A DNA stretch of 64,000 nucleotides from an uncultured Alphaproteobacteria bacterium (GCA_902586885.1 CACIJG010000008.1:1-64000), one strand, 5' to 3'. Numbered from the stretch's first letter, positions 29,868 to 37,417 are shown. Notes: generated by a model from the sequence alone, not told the origin. Program-made: numbers and translations.

Positions 29868-30143
29868 TTAATGGTAAAGTTCTTCACGATCAGATGGGTT
29901 CATCATGAGGTAAGCAAGTTCGTCCAAGGAACGCCCGCTGTTATAAAAGAAGCGGTGAAACTTGGGATTTTCCTGTTTTAACTCAGTAATATCCGCAAGC
30001 TTTTCCTTAAAATCTATGGAAGCATCCTCACGAGTTGTTTGCATCATGTATTTCAGATACTCCATCGTATCTTCGTACACTTCATCCCAGTAGTTATAGG
30101 CTGTATAGGGTTCATACTCCTCATCATCTTCCTCGTCACTCAT
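29868..30143 (-). CDS. Small acidic protein
   Basis: A 91-residue protein that begins with a strongly acidic run (SDEEDDEEYEPYTAYNYWDE) and continues as two helices. The charge and size recall DNA-mimic or anti-restriction proteins of mobile elements, but no motif supports that. It is 5 bp downstream of the DUF5710 gene on the same strand, suggesting translational linkage. Function unknown. Confidence 0.55.
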   Translation of the reverse strand: MSDEEDDEEYEPYTAYNYWDEVYEDTMEYLKYMMQTTREDASIDFKEKLADITELKQENPKFHRFFYNSGRSLDELAYLMMNPSDREELYH

Positions 30144-30148
30144 GTAAA

Positions 30149-30340
30149 CTATTCCACTATCTTCAATACAGATTGTTTGTCATCATAGTCCTTTGGCAGC
30201 CATCGCTTGAACATATTTGGATCGTCTCCCTCAGGCACATACCACATTCGCATGTCAGCATCCCAGCGACCACCTGCTCCTTTGCACAGATCTTTTTCAT
30301 CAAAGGGGCAGTTCAGGTAAACACGTTTTTCTTTAGACAT
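30149..30340 (-). CDS. DUF5710-like protein
   Basis: A 63-residue protein matching the short DUF5710 domain: VYLNCPFDEKD, GGRWDADMRMWYVPEGDD and the closing FKRWLP. This domain is often attached to plasmid and element DNA-metabolism proteins (primases, DNA-binding proteins); here it stands alone. The gene sits 13 bp downstream of another small gene and 5 bp upstream of the acidic protein gene, in a compact minus-strand operon. Its molecular role is not known. Confidence 0.75.
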   Translation of the reverse strand: MSKEKRVYLNCPFDEKDLCKGAGGRWDADMRMWYVPEGDDPNMFKRWLPKDYDDKQSVLKIVE

Positions 30341-30353
30341 ATAAAGTCTCCTT

Positions 30354-30512
30354 TTATTGGTTAAGTATTATTGAAAGGGATTGAGTGATCTCGTTAACGA
30401 TCTCACTTAAAGGACAAAAACCATCGTTATCATTCATGATTGAAATAAAATCTTCATCACGGATAACATCTTCTTCAAGGTTTAAGATCTCAGTAGGCAT
30501 AAACATCTCCAT
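30354..30512 (-). CDS. Small hypothetical protein
   Basis: The frame is open from 30584, but the first 24 codons run into the 19-bp inverted repeat; I prefer ATG at 30512 (EMFMPTEILNLEEDVIRDED), giving 52 residues. It is acidic, with no signal or membrane helix. It is the first gene of the minus-strand run (30.5-29.3 kb), so its promoter and the hairpin at 30562-30611 likely control the whole run. Confidence 0.4.
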   Translation of the reverse strand: MEMFMPTEILNLEEDVIRDEDFISIMNDNDGFCPLSEIVNEITQSLSIILNQ

Positions 30513-31042
30513 TACGTTTGTTGTGTTAACGAAAAGAGATGAAACATCTTTATGTGTACTTTCACGCTCACACTTTCCTTTCACTAAAGCTCAAGGAAAG
30601 TGTGAGCGTGAGTGTACATACGCACACGTGTACACACGCATAGGGCAATGCAAAATGTTTGTTATTTAAAAACAGTTAATTCTTGGAAAATGTAAAATGG
30701 GTTTCTGATAAATTAACAACTAGCCACAATCGCTTTTTAGTAAAATAAATAAACTGTGTTAGTATATTATTAATACTAACTAGTTAAAATAACTCTAATG
30801 ATCATGAGTTAACACTTGAGTGCCACTAACTAAATAGATTTTAATTTATTTTTTTCTTTACTACCATTTATAAATGTTCTACTTTTGTTCTCTATTGTGT
30901 TGTTGGGGTTACTAGTAGTGCGTGTCTGCCTCATTGCATATACACTAGTTCTCCAACTCCAATAGACCACTTACTCTATACTAAGAACGATAAGAGATGT
31001 TTGAGCAGTTTTTGTATATAAAATAAAGTCTTTGATCTTTAG
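30513..31042. other. Dyad-rich non-coding region
   Basis: More than 500 bp without a gene between divergent runs. It holds the 19-bp inverted repeat (30562-30611), alternating purine/pyrimidine stretches with GTGTAC/CACAC motifs (30610-30640), an 8-bp inverted repeat GTTAGTAT/ATACTAAC (30758-30780), and very AT-rich tracts. It could be a regulatory region or a replication origin of the element. Confidence 0.5.
30562..30611. repeat. 19-bp perfect inverted repeat
   Basis: TCACGCTCACACTTTCCTT (30562-30580) is the exact reverse complement of 30593-30611, with a 12-nt loop. It lies upstream of the minus-strand small-gene run. It is unlikely to be a simple terminator because no T tract follows on either side. 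Confidence 0.85.
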
Positions 31043-31711
31043 GTGAAAAATAAAATGACTGAGGTTGAAAAAGTAGAACAATTCATAAGAGAGTTAAGAA
31101 GTAGGCATGTCGTTTGTCTGTATCCGATTATTTGGAATGATTTCTTTTTACACTTCAAAAGACGATTGAGAAATACTTTAGAACTTCCTAATCCACTTGT
31201 TCTTGGGGGATGGTCAGCATCTAATGACTATGACAAACGAGAGAGATTTGAAGAACATATTAGGCTGATTTCCTCAAAGCTAGGCTTAAGAGCAGTAACT
31301 CGTTATCTTGATAGAATTGTAAAGGATGAAGACTATCTTACTGCACCATATGTTGATCCTTCAGAAAAGTCGGATATGCAAATAGAAACAGAAAAATATA
31401 GTAAGATGGACAGCATTATAAAAGAGTCTAGCGATGCACTTAAGAGACTTATAGAAATAAAACCTGAACTTATTGATAGTGATTTATTAGTCAGATTTTT
31501 TCATGAATATGAAGAGGATACTGGGATAAGGTCTTATCAAGACAAGAAGCTTCGTCTTGTTCATGATGTTTCTGAAATCAGAATACTTTCAACTGAAATA
31601 TATGAAACTTACCTAAAGCAAAAAGATATATTCTTTATGAGTGATCTTCATGACTTTTGTTCCCATGCTATTCATATTATTGAGGATACAGAAGCTATTG
31701 TCTCAAGATAA
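31043..31711 (+). CDS. Hypothetical protein upstream of the restriction-modification pair
   Basis: A 222-residue cytoplasmic protein I do not recognise. The open frame starts with GTG at 31043; an ATG at 31054 (TEVEKVEQF) is the alternative. It is mostly helical and charged (ERFEEHIRLISSKLGLRA, ETEKYSKMDSIIKESS). It lies 93 bp upstream of the C5 methyltransferase on the same strand, so it may be part of the restriction-modification module, for example a control or accessory protein; but it has no helix-turn-helix that I can see. Confidence 0.6.
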   Translation: MKNKMTEVEKVEQFIRELRSRHVVCLYPIIWNDFFLHFKRRLRNTLELPNPLVLGGWSASNDYDKRERFEEHIRLISSKLGLRAVTRYLDRIVKDEDYLTAPYVDPSEKSDMQIETEKYSKMDSIIKESSDALKRLIEIKPELIDSDLLVRFFHEYEEDTGIRSYQDKKLRLVHDVSEIRILSTEIYETYLKQKDIFFMSDLHDFCSHAIHIIEDTEAIVSR

Positions 31712-31804
31712 TAAAGTCCCCTTTGATGGTCGTGATGAAAACGCTATAATGAAATATGTTTATAAATCTATAATTAAATAATAAAAAATCAATTTGCTTA
31801 ATTT

Positions 31805-32920
31805 ATGAAGAATATTGAATTTCAAACTATCGGAGAGCTTTTTTGTGGTCCAGGAGGAGGTGCTTTAGGTGCTTCTTACAGTAAACTTGAACTAGAAAAT
31901 AAAACTGTTCGGATGAGGCATCTATGGGCAACAGATTATGACAAAGATAGTTGTGAAACTTACAAACAAAATATTGAAAAGTATGAGTCTCAAGCATTGG
32001 GGATAAACCAACCTATACAAGTTATGCAAGAGGATATTAATAGACTTAATTTAGAAGTTGGCGGTCCTTTTAAAACAATAGATGGTCTCCTCTTTGGCTT
32101 CCCTTGCAACGACTTTAGCATAGTAGGAGAGTCAAAAGGAACAGATGGAAAATATGGTCCTTTATATAAGCATGGTATCAAAATTTTGAGCAGAAAAGAT
32201 AAGCCAAAATGGTTTTTGGCAGAAAACGTTGGAGGGATCACTAGCGCAAATGAAGGTAAGGCTTTTTCAAAAATTTTGAGTGAAATGAGAGGTTGCGGTT
32301 ATAATATAGTGGCTAATAAATATAAGTTTGAAGACTATGGCGTTCCTCAAACGAGACACAGAGTAATAGTTGTTGGTTTCAAAAAAGATTTAAATGTTCA
32401 TTTCAAAGTTCCAAAACCCACCTTTAAGATAATGTCCTCTGGTGAGGCACTTAAGGATATACCTTCGGATGCCACTCATCAAGAGTACACCAAACAATCA
32501 AAGCAGGTTGTTGAACGTTTGAAGTATATAAAGCCTGGTCAAAATGCTTGGAACGCAAACATACCTGATAGTTTGAAACTGAATGTTCCCAATTCAAGAT
32601 TGAGTCATATCTACAGAAGATTAGAAAAAGATAAACCAGCTTACACTCTAACAGGAAGTGGGGGTGGAGGGACACACATGTATCATTGGAAAGAAAATAG
32701 AGCTTTGACAAACCGTGAGAGAGCTAGAATTCAAACTTTCCCTGATAACTTCAACTTCACTGGCAGTAAGGAGTCAGTCCGCAAACAACTCGGAATGGCT
32801 ATTCCTCCGAAAGGTATGGAGATAGTCTGTAACGCAATTTTAAGATCTCTTCATGATGTATGGTACGAAAATGTGTCTCCAAACATTGATATTAATAAGA
32901 TTATTACAAAAATAGGTTAA
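31805..32920 (+). CDS. DNA (cytosine-5)-methyltransferase of a type II system
   Basis: A 371-residue C5 methyltransferase that uses SAM to methylate cytosine in its target. Motif I is ELFCGPGGGALGASY (near residue 9), the catalytic Cys is in GFPCNDFSIVG (near 97), motif VI is LAENVGG, and motif VIII is QTRHRVIVVGF. The target recognition region follows, and motifs IX-X appear as NRERARIQTFPDNF and QLGMAIPPKGMEIV. Length is ordinary. It is followed within 30 bp by an NgoFVII-like restriction gene, the expected partner. Confidence 0.95.
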   Translation: MKNIEFQTIGELFCGPGGGALGASYSKLELENKTVRMRHLWATDYDKDSCETYKQNIEKYESQALGINQPIQVMQEDINRLNLEVGGPFKTIDGLLFGFPCNDFSIVGESKGTDGKYGPLYKHGIKILSRKDKPKWFLAENVGGITSANEGKAFSKILSEMRGCGYNIVANKYKFEDYGVPQTRHRVIVVGFKKDLNVHFKVPKPTFKIMSSGEALKDIPSDATHQEYTKQSKQVVERLKYIKPGQNAWNANIPDSLKLNVPNSRLSHIYRRLEKDKPAYTLTGSGGGGTHMYHWKENRALTNRERARIQTFPDNFNFTGSKESVRKQLGMAIPPKGMEIVCNAILRSLHDVWYENVSPNIDINKIITKIG

Positions 32921-32949
32921 TTACATGTTGATAAAAATTGTTGAGAGAA

Positions 32950-33939
32950 ATGATTACATCTAATCTTTACAATCATATCTTGATTGATCCTATAAATGCA
33001 GGTGCAAATGAGCTATTTATAGTCTCAGGTTTTACTAGCGGCACTTTTGCTGCAAGTCATTTAAAAGAAATTCTTTCTAAGAATAAGAAAGTTAAAATTA
33101 ACTTAATACATGGAATGCCGACAGGTAAAAACCCAACAAGCCATCATATTTTTTTGGATCTTTTAGTAAGATATCCAAAAAATTTTGAAGGTTATTACAT
33201 AAAAAAAAGGACCATTGTTGTTCATAGTAAAGTTTATGCTTGGTTTAATGATGGGAATCCAGTTTGTGGGTTTTCAGGCTCATCAAATTATTCGGAAGAA
33301 GCATTCAATTCAAAGCAAATGAACCAAATGCAAAATGATAATGCTTCTGAAATAAGAAAATATTATAATTTAATTAAATCTGACTCTGAACTTATGAGTA
33401 AAGCTACCCTTTCTTCCGCTAAAGGAAGTTTGATTAAATCTTCGCTTCCACTTTTACCTAACTCAGTTGCTCCAGGAGATTCAAAATGGATAGTACCAGA
33501 CAAAGAAGTACAGATCAGTTTACTTCAAAAAAGATTTTCAGGAGGAATTAATGGAGTAACGCCCTATTCGGTATTAAATTGGGGGGCAAGTCCAAAAAGA
33601 AAATCATTTAGAAACTCTAATCAATCATACGTCACTCTATATGGAGAATCAAAAAAACTTGGTTTTCTACCAGAAAGGGGGAAGCGCTTCAAACTTAAAA
33701 CCGATGATGGCGATGTTCTTAAAGTTTCAGTGCAACAGGAGGGAAACCTTAATGATCCCAGAATTGGTAAAGCCATTAGTTCATTTCCAAATGATAAGTT
33801 AGGCGCATATATTAGAAAGAGGCTTGGAGTACCAAATGGTCATATAATTACTACTCAAAATCTTATTGATTATGGAAGAACTGATTTTGTATTGAAGAAA
33901 ATTAAAGCTGACGAATTTTTATTTGACTTCCATATTTAA
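32950..33939 (+). CDS. NgoFVII-like restriction endonuclease (PLD-fold)
   Basis: A 329-residue protein starting at ATG 32950 (a TTG at 32938 is in frame). The N-terminal half resembles the PLD-fold nuclease family that includes NgoFVII: ELFIVSGFTSGTFAASHL, then HSKVYAWFNDG, which carries the H-x-K core, and CGFSGSSNYSEEAF. A second domain (residues 170-329) may contact DNA. The methyltransferase lies just upstream on the same strand, making a complete type II restriction-modification pair. Its recognition sequence cannot be deduced. It is the last gene before the right end of the element. Confidence 0.8.
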   Translation: MITSNLYNHILIDPINAGANELFIVSGFTSGTFAASHLKEILSKNKKVKINLIHGMPTGKNPTSHHIFLDLLVRYPKNFEGYYIKKRTIVVHSKVYAWFNDGNPVCGFSGSSNYSEEAFNSKQMNQMQNDNASEIRKYYNLIKSDSELMSKATLSSAKGSLIKSSLPLLPNSVAPGDSKWIVPDKEVQISLLQKRFSGGINGVTPYSVLNWGASPKRKSFRNSNQSYVTLYGESKKLGFLPERGKRFKLKTDDGDVLKVSVQQEGNLNDPRIGKAISSFPNDKLGAYIRKRLGVPNGHIITTQNLIDYGRTDFVLKKIKADEFLFDFHI

Positions 33940-34100
33940 TGTTTCAGTCGGCAAAGCGAAATAGAAAGAAAAATTTTGTTATCTAAGACGCCCCCACACA
34001 TAGGTTTGGGTTTATATTGGGAGTATGAGGGCGAAAATGAGATGCAATACTGATGCCATGATTTTTACTCTCAGCGACTAAAACCACCACCTCCAAAACA

Positions 34101-34144
34101 CCCCATCTGCTGCACACTCCAAGAATAGAATACGTGTACACCCC
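34101..34144. repeat. 44-bp motif, copy B
   Basis: Near-identical (two mismatches) to 29034-29078. It lies 17 bp before the paired GGTAGACCA sites. A shorter match, ATAGAATACGTG, occurs near 39762 at the same relative position before the second right end. Confidence 0.8.
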
Positions 34145-34161
34145 TAGTGGTCCTGCAGAGG

Positions 34162-34182
34162 GGTAGACCAAATGGTAGACCA
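34162..34182. promoter_or_regulatory. Paired GGTAGACCA repeats, probable right arm site
   Basis: Two copies of GGTAGACCA with spacer AAT (12-bp period), 67 bp inside the right attachment core. In a circular form they would face the left pair across the core, as arm sites do for lambda-type integrases. Confidence 0.55.
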
Positions 34183-34249
34183 AAAGTGGTTAATTTATGC
34201 TTAAATCTGTGATAAGCTGATATAAGAGTAGCCAAGAAAAGCTGATACA

Positions 34250-34313
34250 CAGCTGGTAGAGCAACTGATTTGTAATCAGTGGGTCGGGAGTTCGAGTCTC
34301 TCTGGGGGCACCA
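34250..34313. repeat. attR core: copy of the tRNA-Thr 3' end
   Basis: The 64-bp sequence is identical to 22044-22107, including anticodon arm, T-arm and CCA. The D-arm and the 5' acceptor strand are missing, so it is not a functional tRNA. It marks the right end of the 12.2-kb element. Confidence 0.92.
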
Positions 34314-34413
34314 GAATCTGAAATGTAGGTTTTTGTTGATTGCCCTTGTCTACAAAGTTTTTATGACTTTGATAATGATTTGTAGATTTTTGTAGGGTGC
34401 AGAGTAGTGCAGA

Positions 34414-34452
34414 ATATATTGCAAAATGCAATATATATTGCAGATCTGCAAT
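34414..34452. promoter_or_regulatory. TTGCA palindrome cluster
   Basis: ATATATTGCA/TGCAATATAT (34414-34436, 3-nt loop) is followed at once by the perfect 16-bp palindrome ATTGCAGATCTGCAAT (34437-34452). The half-site ATTGCA occurs four times in 39 bp. Such a layout fits a cooperative repressor operator; no regulator gene is adjacent. Confidence 0.5.
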
Positions 34453-34542
34453 TTATTATTTGTCGATTCTACCTAATCTACAACAGGACGTAAATAGTCT
34501 GGTGTAAGGTGAATATAATGTTTTCTTATTGTTTCTGGATCA

Positions 34543-35262
34543 TCACCAAAAAACTATAGGTTTGTTAAGGGGTTCAATGCCATTTTCGCTTCCAATCACA
34601 AAGTTCCAGCTTGTAGAATTGCTGACTTTTGCTTCATCTGGAAACGATATAAATTGAGAACTGAGTGGACTTTCATGAAGAACCACTTGACCACTAAAGC
34701 TCCCGCAACCAAACTCTTGTTTATATTTTTTAATCTCATTGTCATTAGCCGGCTGAGAAGACTTTTGATTAGTTTTTGTTCTTATCCTTGCTATAAGGTT
34801 TGGTTCTAGAAAATGGCTTTCTCCTTGTTGCAGAATTTTCCCCTCTCCATTAAATTGCGTTGCTGTAATGTTTGGGCTAGAAAAGTCAAAGGCAACGTCC
34901 GTACGCTTGACATCAATCCTACCCAGTTTTACAGGGTATCTTGTGTTATTGGTTGCTTTGAGTCTATATTCGCATCCAACATTGCTTGCGTAATGTTTGA
35001 ATTTTTCGAAATCGTCTGTCACTTTAAATTCAGAAAACTTGGATACAGCTTCAGTAATTGATAATACCACTTTGCCACTTTCGCTTTGCAAGTTGGGTTC
35101 AAAATATTCCCAAGTTTTGTCTGCGTTAAGTTTAACTAATTGCCCATCTTTCAAAAGAACAATTTCACTTGCATTAAGTGGTAAGCAGAATACCAAAAAG
35201 AATAGGATATAAACTATTTTAGTGAAGCAAGTTGGTGAAGTTAAAAAAATCTTAAATTTCAT
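34543..35262 (-). CDS. Exported hypothetical protein (DUF3157-like N-terminus)
   Basis: A 239-residue exported protein with signal peptide (VYILFFLVFCLPLNASE). The mature start, IVLLKDGQLVKLNADKTWEY, is a motif seen in short DUF3157-like secreted proteins. The rest is beta-rich with three Cys. I chose ATG at 35262 rather than GTG at 35265. It lies between the attR of the first element and the broken left end of the second, so it may be older chromosomal or earlier-element DNA. Function unknown. Confidence 0.6.
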   Translation of the reverse strand: MKFKIFLTSPTCFTKIVYILFFLVFCLPLNASEIVLLKDGQLVKLNADKTWEYFEPNLQSESGKVVLSITEAVSKFSEFKVTDDFEKFKHYASNVGCEYRLKATNNTRYPVKLGRIDVKRTDVAFDFSSPNITATQFNGEGKILQQGESHFLEPNLIARIRTKTNQKSSQPANDNEIKKYKQEFGCGSFSGQVVLHESPLSSQFISFPDEAKVSNSTSWNFVIGSENGIEPLNKPIVFW

Positions 35263-35636
35263 CACTTAGATTAACTTTTAGAACAAAGTTAAATGTTTGT
35301 AGAATATTGTAAAGAAAAAAAGGAAAAGCAAACAAATTTACCGTTTGGAAAAAACAGTTTGTACATACATGTCAAAATAAAGTGGAGTATTTGAATTTTT
35401 CTTGCAAAGGATATAACTGATTTATTTCCAGCTTAATTAAGTTATTAAGCTAAAATAGTTTAATGACAAAAAAATATTTTAAGACTGGTTTGAACCTGTA
35501 AGATGCTTCGGTCAACATCAATCCAATCTTTAGTATAGATAGCATCCTTTTGTGATAACTCACTGAACAGCGCAGATAAACCGCAGCGGTTTTCCTAAGC
35601 TATTGTTTTTACTGGTTATTTTAAAGTGTGCTTAGT
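35263..35636. other. Non-coding spacer
   Basis: About 370 bp of AT-rich sequence upstream of the exported protein gene and before the second left end. It contains AAACCGC-A-GCGGTTT (35578-35592), a small hairpin followed by TTCC that could be a weak terminator. Nothing else is recognised. Confidence 0.4.
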
Positions 35637-35652
35637 TCTGGGGGCACCATCC
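35637..35652. repeat. tRNA-Thr tail fragment at second left end
   Basis: TCTGGGGGCACCATCC matches the last bases of tRNA-Thr and its first downstream bases (22095-22110). It is followed by the same TTTGGCTTTGATGAAAC leader that precedes the intact integrase, so it is a left end of a second related element. Confidence 0.75.
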
Positions 35653-35704
35653 AGTAACAGTGTTAGCTTTATTTATTTGGCTTTGATGAAACTTAGTCAA
35701 GGAG

Positions 35705-35910
35705 GGTAGACCAAAATAGAGCATATTTGTTTAAAAAGAGGGGCATTTACTATTTCACAAGACGTATTCCGTCAGACCTAAAAGATTTATACAAAGTGGA
35801 ACGTCTAACTTATTCACTTAGAACTAAATGTTCAAAATTAGCTAATACACAAGTTAAAGACACTTTGCTGAAGCTTGAGCAATATTGGGCAAGAGTGAGG
35901 TTAAACAATG
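35705..35910 (+). pseudogene. Truncated integrase (second copy, N-terminal 69 codons)
   Basis: About 200 bp match the first 69 codons of the intact integrase at 22173 with only scattered mismatches, ending at GGTTAAACAATG, after which the sequences differ. The start region has lost 12 bp between the two GGTAGACCA repeats, removing the ATG and one arm repeat. No catalytic residue remains. It shows that a related element inserted at this attachment site and decayed, or that its 3' part was deleted. Confidence 0.88.
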
Positions 35911-36021
35911 TCGTTAGGCATAAAAAACATAATTACACTGCAACATATTAAAGAGACCGAAGCAAAGGCTCCCAATTGAGTGCAAAAAAATATAAGTTTC
36001 CAAAACTCTTTATCAGGTTTT

Positions 36022-36237
36022 TCATTCATAATAAGTTCTTTCCAGTTTCTTCCTACGTGATACTTCAATTCTCCATAATATAAAAAATATTAAAATTAGA
36101 ATTGGCTGTAAGAGAATAAATATAAGAATGTTAATTAAGTTGTATCCCAAGCCAGTCCAGTCACCCCAGACTTTGAGAATGTCCACACAAACCCAGAATA
36201 GCCAGTCTACATATTGTTGAAATTCTGCGTAGGTCAT
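36022..36237 (-). CDS. Small membrane protein
   Basis: A 71-residue protein with an aromatic N-terminal half (YVDWLFWVCVDILKVWGDW) and one long hydrophobic helix (LINILIFILLQPILILIFF) followed by a basic tail (RIEVSRRKKLERTYYE). It is divergent from the lipoprotein gene; the shared region holds a TTGCAAAATGT promoter-like element. No family recognised. Typical of the many tiny membrane proteins in this part of the island. Confidence 0.5.
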   Translation of the reverse strand: MTYAEFQQYVDWLFWVCVDILKVWGDWTGLGYNLINILIFILLQPILILIFFILWRIEVSRRKKLERTYYE

Positions 36238-36282
36238 TAATGCTCCATACTATTTAGCTTTAGCTTAACCTCAACATCATAA

Positions 36283-36313
36283 TGTTGCAAAATGTATACT
36301 TGTAAGTGATAAT
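36283..36313 (+). promoter_or_regulatory. Putative sigma-70 promoter, shared type
   Basis: TGTTGCAAAATGT continues to GTGATAAT: a -35 TTGCAA, 17-bp spacer and -10 GATAAT. Nearly the same 31-bp block occurs at 36914-36944 before another small secreted protein gene. The predicted start point is close to the lipoprotein start codon. Confidence 0.5.
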
Positions 36314-36320
36314 TTTCTAT

Positions 36321-36512
36321 ATGAGACCAATGAATAGCAAAAATAGAATACTGATATTTATGCTTCTCTTTACTTTCTTATCAGGGTGTTGGTGGCAGGA
36401 GCAACTTTGTTACATAGGTAAAGATCCACAATTGATAAAAAAGGAATTTTATTATGATGATTGTGATGCTATTTCAGATAGTGCTTTGAGAGGAAGGTTA
36501 TTAAATGAATAA
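36321..36512 (+). CDS. Small lipoprotein-like protein
   Basis: A short protein (63 residues from ATG 36321; ATG 36330 is also possible) with a signal (ILIFMLLFTFLSGC) ending in a lipobox LSGC, followed by CWWQEQLCYIG. The mature part has several Cys and acidic residues. Its stop overlaps the start of the next gene by 8 bp (ATGAATAA), so the two are translationally coupled. No family recognised. Confidence 0.55.
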   Translation: MRPMNSKNRILIFMLLFTFLSGCWWQEQLCYIGKDPQLIKKEFYYDDCDAISDSALRGRLLNE

Positions 36513-36900
36513 ATTATTTACGCTTCTAGCTGTATTTTTGATTACCTGTAGTATGGCTTTTGCCAATCAAGAAGATGTATCAGTATCCCACAGAGACATT
36601 GGTAACGGTTGTTTATCAACTATAGACATTATAATGACTGAAAGAATTGCTAACCAAGATGATTTGATAATTGACTATAACTATCAAAGTATAAAAGACG
36701 AAGGCATCACTATGAACGTATATTACGCTCAAGCGATGGGTAAAGCTCAGTGGACACCTTTTACATCAATGAGGGGTATTTATATTATGAGAAGTTCAAT
36801 ACTATTGCCTACTCAACAATGGATAAAAGATGGTATGCCAACGCATGGGAACTTTTGGGTGAGGGTTGTTTTGATGAAGCCATCTTCATGTTCAAATTAG
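36505..36900 (+). CDS. Small exported hypothetical protein
   Basis: A 131-residue protein with signal peptide (KLFTLLAVFLITCSMAFA) and a mature beta-rich domain with Cys residues near both ends (GNGCLSTIDI, PSSCSN). GAGAGGAAGG lies before the ATG inside the upstream gene. It overlaps the lipoprotein gene by 8 bp, suggesting the two products act together at the envelope. I do not recognise it. Confidence 0.6.
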   Translation: MNKLFTLLAVFLITCSMAFANQEDVSVSHRDIGNGCLSTIDIIMTERIANQDDLIIDYNYQSIKDEGITMNVYYAQAMGKAQWTPFTSMRGIYIMRSSILLPTQQWIKDGMPTHGNFWVRVVLMKPSSCSN

Positions 36901-36913
36901 ACTAACCTACTTC

Positions 36914-36944
36914 TGTTGCAAAATGTTAAACTGTGGGTGATACT
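36914..36944 (+). promoter_or_regulatory. Putative sigma-70 promoter, shared type
   Basis: TGTTGCAAAATGT with a 17-bp spacer to GATACT. It aligns without gaps to the promoter-like block at 36283-36313. About 85 bp separate it from the next start codon at 37031. Confidence 0.45.
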
Positions 36945-37030
36945 TTGAGGATGAAACATCTACTCACAACAAAACTATTCTTCTTCTCTTCGGGAGTGGA
37001 CATAGTTATGAAAAGTTATAAATTTAATCA

Positions 37031-37417
37031 ATGAGATTATTAATACCTTTCTTTTCTATATTAGCTTTAGTAAATCTGTCAAATTTAGCCTATTCCAATG
37101 ATGAAATATTTCTTTGCGAGATAGAGGCTAGAAAATTTGTTAATGGATTCGAAAAAGACAACTTCTATTCGCCACAGAAAATTACTGGAGCAATTGTAAT
37201 TGATTACGATAACGACACGGCAAAAGTAAAAATTGGTGGCAAAACATCATTATCATCCAAATTCAAATCCTTATCACGTTATATTATAGAGATTGAAGAT
37301 AAAATGGATGACTCTCAGGTTTCTGGAGGCTATTTTAATACTAAGACTGGTGAATTATTTATTTATGCTCTTTATGATGACGAAGGCAAATTAATTATTA
37401 CCGGTAAGTGTCTCTGA
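37031..37417 (+). CDS. Small exported hypothetical protein
   Basis: A 128-residue protein with signal peptide (LLIPFFSILALVNLSNLAYS) and a beta-rich mature part (FLCEIEARKFVNGFEKD, GAIVIDYDNDTAKVKIGG) ending in ITGKCL. Two Cys at the ends of the mature domain could form a disulfide. It stands alone in the accessory region behind the shared-type promoter. Family unknown. Confidence 0.6.
   Translation: MRLLIPFFSILALVNLSNLAYSNDEIFLCEIEARKFVNGFEKDNFYSPQKITGAIVIDYDNDTAKVKIGGKTSLSSKFKSLSRYIIEIEDKMDDSQVSGGYFNTKTGELFIYALYDDEGKLIITGKCL

Larger units (their letters stand above)
33940..34542. other. Right-end non-coding region of the element and flank
   Basis: A 600-bp region without a convincing gene. 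It holds the 44-bp repeat copy B (34101-34144), the paired GGTAGACCA sites (34162-34182), a TTAAATCTGTGATAAGCT segment shared with the second right end, the attR core (34250-34313), and a cluster of TTGCA palindromes (34414-34452). Confidence 0.7.

Noticed and set aside
34250-34313. Second functional tRNA-Thr gene
   Set aside because: The 5' acceptor strand and most of the D-arm are absent; only the 3' 64 nt are present, as expected for an attachment site copy.
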